Source of the DNA: Azospirillum thiophilum
GTDB taxonomy: Bacteria > Pseudomonadota > Alphaproteobacteria > Azospirillales > Azospirillaceae
Length of the DNA stretch: 64,000 nucleotides
Assembly (NCBI RefSeq): GCF_001305595.1
Contig: NZ_CP012407.1
Span: 124,001 to 188,000, forward strand
Direction of reading: 5' to 3'
The translations under genes and the position numbers were made by a program. Positions 61,083-64,000 of the stretch are shown one piece after another. Under the pieces are notes generated by a model, which saw only the letters and a program-made list of their open reading frames with translations, was not told the origin of the DNA and searched no databases. Position 1 is the stretch's first letter. Every line of letters begins with the position of its first letter.

Positions 61083-62589
61083 TTCTACTGTGTCATAAAA
61101 TCTGGAATGGTACAGAGGTTCGTTGTAATAAGGGGATTCATGCTTCGTTCATGAGAGGCGGTATGGCTCGCCTTGGCACCGCAGACGGCATTGAATCACG
61201 GTTCGCGGCGTATGTCGAGCGCTTGGCGCCGGCTTTAGGTCACGCTGATCGCGCGGCGCCATTTCGTGCCTATTGCACCGGATTGATCCTTCCAGGCGAG
61301 CGCAAGAGCGTCGAGCCGATGGCGGCGCGGGTGGAGCCGGAACGTGTCGGCGCCGCCCATCAGTCCTTGCACCATTTTGTTGCCAAGGCGGCCTGGGACG
61401 ATGCCGCTGTGCTGGCCGGGGTGCACGATCTGGTTTTGCCGGCGCTGTTGGAACGCGGCCCGGTCCGCGCCTGGATCATCGACGATACTGGCATGCCGAA
61501 GAAGGGGCGCCATTCCGTTGGCGTGACGCGCCAGTACTGCGGCCAGATCGGCAAGCAGGACAATTGCCAAGTCGCCGTGTCGCTGTCGCTGGCAACCGAC
61601 CACGCCAGCCTTCCCGTCGCCTTCCGGCTGTACCTACCGGAGACATGGGCCGGCGACGCGGAGCGCCGGGTGCGGACCGGCGTCCCGGACGGGGTCCTCT
61701 TCCAGACCAAGCCCGCCATCGCGCTGGACCAGATCCGCACGGCCATGGCGGCGGGTCTGCCGCCGGGCGTGGTGCTGATGGACGCAGGCTACGGCAACGA
61801 CACCGCCCTGCGCGAAGGCGTGACCGCGCTGGGGCTGACTTACGTCGCCGGAGTCCAGTCCTCGCTGACCGTCTGGCCGCCCGGTGTGGAGCCGCTGCCG
61901 CCCAAGCCGTGGAGCGGCAAAGGGCGGCCGCCGAAGCTCCTACGCCGCGCCCCTGGACATGAACCGATCTCGGTAAAGGCTCTGGCCGAAGGGTTGGCGC
62001 CGGAGGCTTGGCGCTCCGTGACGTGGCGGGAAGGCACGAACGCGCCGCTGACCTCCCGTTTCGCCGCCGTTCGCGTTCACGCCGCGCACCGCGACGAGGA
62101 ACGGGCGGAGCGTCGCCCGGAGGAGTGGCTGCTGATCGAATGGCCCGAGGACGAAGAGAAGCCGACCAAGTCCTGGTTGTCGACACTGCCGGAGACAATG
62201 TCGCTCGACGACTTGGTAGAGACCGTCAAGTTGCGGTGGCGCATCGAACGCGATTACCTCGAACTCAAACAGGAACTCGGCCTCGGCCATTATGAGGGCC
62301 GGGGCTGGCGCGGATTCCACCATCACGCGACGCTGTGCATCGCCGCCTACGGATTCCTGATCAGGGAACGGGCGGCGATTCCCCCCTCAGCACCACCTCG
62401 CTCCGGGCGCCTCCAAGCGCCTAACCTTCCCGAAAGCTTCCGACCCCGCGGGGCCGCCGCCGACGCGCCCTGAGCGCCACGTCCCGACCTCAATCGCCAC
62501 CCTGCGCATCGCAATCGCCAGAATGCTCGCCAGAACCCTCCAGCGATGTCCATGCTGCCATCAATCGCGAGCTTTATGACACAGTAGAA
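61083..62589 (+). mobile_element. IS701-family insertion sequence, 1507 bp
   Basis: Perfect 17-bp inverted repeats TTCTACTGTGTCATAAA (61083-61099 and inverted at 62573-62589). Flanked by CTAG (61079-61082 and 62590-62593), which fits the YTAR target preference of IS701-type elements. It landed on the same CTAG already used by the MITE. The transposase gene is intact. Confidence 0.9.
61163..62473 (+). CDS. IS701-family DDE transposase
   Basis: 436 residues from ATG 61163 (ATG 61151 possible). The IS4-like DDE core: Asp in 'RAWIIDDTGMPKKG', Asp in 'GVVLMDAGYGND', and Glu in the C-terminal 'WRIERDYLELKQELG' (YREK-like region). It continues with 'HYEGRGWRGFHHHATLC', a conserved IS701 block. Length is normal and no lesion is visible. 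Confidence 0.9.
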   Translation: MARLGTADGIESRFAAYVERLAPALGHADRAAPFRAYCTGLILPGERKSVEPMAARVEPERVGAAHQSLHHFVAKAAWDDAAVLAGVHDLVLPALLERGPVRAWIIDDTGMPKKGRHSVGVTRQYCGQIGKQDNCQVAVSLSLATDHASLPVAFRLYLPETWAGDAERRVRTGVPDGVLFQTKPAIALDQIRTAMAAGLPPGVVLMDAGYGNDTALREGVTALGLTYVAGVQSSLTVWPPGVEPLPPKPWSGKGRPPKLLRRAPGHEPISVKALAEGLAPEAWRSVTWREGTNAPLTSRFAAVRVHAAHRDEERAERRPEEWLLIEWPEDEEKPTKSWLSTLPETMSLDDLVETVKLRWRIERDYLELKQELGLGHYEGRGWRGFHHHATLCIAAYGFLIRERAAIPPSAPPRSGRLQAPNLPESFRPRGAAADAP

Positions 62590-62948
62590 CTAGGCGGCCG
62601 AAGGCGGCGACCCCGGCGTACTCCCGGACCAAGCTGGTCAGCCGGCTGCGATAGGTGGAGGTCTGGTAGTCGGCGAGCACGGTGGCGGGGTTGGTCAGGC
62701 CGGGGACCGCGTCCGCCACATGCTCGACGATGACGGGAGGGATGTCTTCGAAAGCGACGAAGTACCCGAGCCGCTGGAAACTCTTGAGCAGAACGAGCAG
62801 AGCCAGCCGCACGCCATCCTGGCGGGCGCGGCGGCGAACGAAGGCGATTTCCGCCGGCGTCGGCGTGAAGCGCGCCACCTCCATCGCGGACGTATTGATC
62901 TCCAGACGAGGGTAGGCGGTGTCGCTGACCAGGGGCATGGGGGACGAG

Positions 62949-62978
62949 ACTCACGACAAACACCTCTTTGTCGTGAGT
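62949..62978. promoter_or_regulatory. Candidate res subsite between tnpA and tnpR
   Basis: ACTCACGACAAA and TTTGTCGTGAGT form a perfect 12-bp inverted repeat with a 6-base spacer, between the divergent tnpA and tnpR genes where Tn3-type res sites lie. Its size suits a resolvase-dimer crossover site. It may also regulate both genes. The remaining subsites would fall in 62,979-63,147 but are not clear by eye. Confidence 0.55.
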
Positions 62979-63147
62979 TCCAGACGCAGCGCATCATTCG
63001 ATGCCGACCGCGCCATCCGCTTCACGAGAAAGCCGGAGAAATCTATTGCCGAAAACCCTTCCTCCGGCAAAGGTTATCGGGAGGAGCGGAGGTTGTGTCC
63101 CCAACACAGACCGCGCCGGACGCCGTGACCGGCAGACGGAGGGCACC

Positions 63148-63759
63148 ATGGCAGCAATCGGGTATGCCCGGGTTTCGACACGGGAGGACCGTCAGGTTCT
63201 GGACCGTCAACGCGATGCCTTGCAGGTGGTCCCCTGCTCACGGATTTTCGAGGACCGGACAAGCGGTTTCCATGCCGAGCGTCCCGGCCTAACCGCCTGC
63301 CTGGACTACCTGCGCCCCGGTGATGTTCTGGTGGTGCTCGACCTTGATCGGCTCGGCCGTCGGGCGCGCGACCTGATCGGGCTGGTCGAGGACCTGGAGA
63401 AGAAAGGCATCGCCTTCCGGGCGCTGAACACGCCGATGGACACCAGCACTCCGGCCGGCCGCGCCTTTCTGCAGATCCAGGCCGCCTTTGCAGAAATGGA
63501 ACGCAACCTGATCCGGCAACGGGTCCAGGAAGGCCTGATCGCGGCCCGTGCCCGTGGCCGCCAGGGCGGACGACCGCGCATCATGACGGTCGAGCGCTTG
63601 CGTTACGCCCAGCACCTGATGGCCGACCAGACACGCAGCATTCCCCAGATCTGCCGCGAGCTGGGCGATATCCCCTCAAGCACGCTCTACCACTACCTCC
63701 ACGCCGACGGCACTCTCAAGGAACCGGGGTGCCGATTGCTGGAAATCGTGAAGCTGTAG
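63148..63759 (+). CDS. tnpR: Tn3-type serine resolvase
   Basis: 203 residues from ATG 63148 with GGAGGG just upstream. The catalytic Ser lies in 'IGYARVSTREDRQ', with the Arg cluster in 'VVLDLDRLGRRARDLI' and the E-helix start 'AFAEMERNLIRQRVQEGL'. A C-terminal DNA-binding helix-turn-helix follows ('RSIPQICRELGDIPSSTLYH'). It resolves cointegrates at the adjacent res site. Intact and of normal length, unlike its transposase. Confidence 0.93.
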   Translation: MAAIGYARVSTREDRQVLDRQRDALQVVPCSRIFEDRTSGFHAERPGLTACLDYLRPGDVLVVLDLDRLGRRARDLIGLVEDLEKKGIAFRALNTPMDTSTPAGRAFLQIQAAFAEMERNLIRQRVQEGLIAARARGRQGGRPRIMTVERLRYAQHLMADQTRSIPQICRELGDIPSSTLYHYLHADGTLKEPGCRLLEIVKL

Positions 63760-63852
63760 AGGCTTGTCGCCACCGGCATCGACTTGGCGGGCGCATTTTC
63801 GGACCGACCGGGCCGATGTGTGAATTCGTGGAAGGAATCGTTACCGTGGCCC

Positions 63853-63924
63853 TACATGACGCTGGAAACCATCGCCCCGCTCGGCGATGATCCCCTCGTC
63901 AGCCTGCCCGCCGTGGCTGCCTGA
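63853..63924 (+). pseudogene. C-terminal end of the split IS256 transposase
   Basis: The reading 'YMTLETIAPLGDDPLVSLPA' plus three residues to TGA 63922 is the usual end of IS256-family transposases and starts right at the Tn3 terminus. The bases from 63,925 to the window edge would be the IS256 right end; I could not match them to a left inverted repeat. Confidence 0.75.
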
Positions 63925-64000
63925 CCATCCGGCCAGACAAGCCGGAGAACATGATGAGCGACCCAGGTCCTACACCACGCTCAGGGGCACGATCCATCAC

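Larger units (their letters stand above)
58246..62938 (-). pseudogene. tnpA: Tn3-family transposase, frameshifted and split by two insertions
   Basis: The N-terminal DUF4158 part ('RFTPTPAEIAFVRRRAR' to 'REYAGVAAFGRL') lies at 62593-62938. After removing IS701 and the MITE it continues 'ARTVAQAAAAEAARMRDDV' from 60916 downward. A frame change near 60,600-60,645 precedes 'HHMRDFLHHLDWLRAQ'. The rest is open to 58246 and includes the DDE-region motifs 'ASGDGTQWDLHP' and 'LHADTQGQSAPIFG' and the tail 'EHINRFGNYTLDFTRVPAP'. Total length would be near 1000 residues as in the family. The frameshift and insertions make it inactive. Confidence 0.88.
58217..63852. mobile_element. Tn3-family transposon, itself interrupted by a MITE and IS701
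   Basis: Terminal inverted repeats of about 37 bp start GGGCCA at 58217 and on the complement at 63852; 36 of 37 positions match. It contains tnpA (minus, broken), a res-like palindrome and tnpR (plus). Without the two inner insertions it would be about 4 kb. No 5-bp target duplication is seen (CACGC against TACAT), in line with the loss of flanking IS256 sequence. Confidence 0.82.

Noticed and set aside
61087..61110. Promoter or terminator formed by the tgtcataaaa segment
   Set aside because: It is the terminal inverted repeat of IS701, matched perfectly at 62573-62589.

Overview
The window is GC-rich throughout and densely packed. The coding style is alphaproteobacterial: many GTGA/ATGA stop-start overlaps, several TPR-fused glycosyltransferases, a serralysin and giant RTX/DUF4347-type surface proteins. 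A Rhodospirillales member such as Azospirillum is the best guess. This rests on gene content, not on a marker gene. I saw no rRNA, tRNA or CRISPR array.

Region 1 (1-18,938) is a surface-glycan or protein-glycosylation island. It has five TPR-glycosyltransferase fusions (two GT41/SPINDLY-like, one GT9-like, one GT11-like, one GT4-like) and a 1017-residue double glycosyltransferase. It also has a methyltransferase, a GmhA-like SIS protein and the tail of a GmhB-like HAD phosphatase. A tightly coupled operon encodes a GDPD-like protein, a HAD phosphatase, a tandem nucleotidyltransferase, a third nucleotidyltransferase-like protein and a WavE-like protein. The GmhA-like and GmhB-like genes suggest a heptose-type activated sugar.

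Region 2 (19,100-44,479) is a secretion and adhesion locus. A serralysin-like metalloprotease ends in nine copies of a roughly 40-residue repeat. It faces a minus-strand operon that reads: 4904-residue LEPR/DUF4347/LamG/beta-strand-repeat protein, TolC-like lipoprotein with a C-terminal SPOR domain, periplasmic adaptor, GAF-HlyD adaptor, a low-GC small gene, and an M50 metalloprotease fused to a HlyD-like arm. No ABC ATPase is present, so this is the best candidate for an undescribed export system. A 1 kb AT-richer divergent regulatory region separates it from region 3.

Region 3 (45,449-53,556) carries a phage-tail-collar (MdpB-like) protein, a DUF6916-like protein, a GNAT enzyme, an HrpB-like helicase whose Walker B box is degenerate, and another TPR-GT9-like fusion. 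An IS200/IS605 element (tnpA/tnpB) follows, then a spermidine-synthase-like protein and a glycine-zipper lipoprotein.

Region 4 (53,800-64,000) is a mobile-element graveyard built by nested insertion. An IS3 element with a 3-bp duplication sits in an IS630 element. Next come a hipA fragment, an IS21 remnant, and an IS256 gene split by a Tn3-family transposon. The Tn3 transposase gene itself received a 158-bp MITE and an IS701 element at one CTAG site. The IS256 gene also carries an in-frame 60-bp double-hairpin insertion.

Together, regions 1-3 can be read as one surface module. A giant adhesin and a protease are exported through a TolC/HlyD/M50 apparatus and may be glycosylated by the neighbouring TPR-glycosyltransferases. 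That link is inferred from proximity only.
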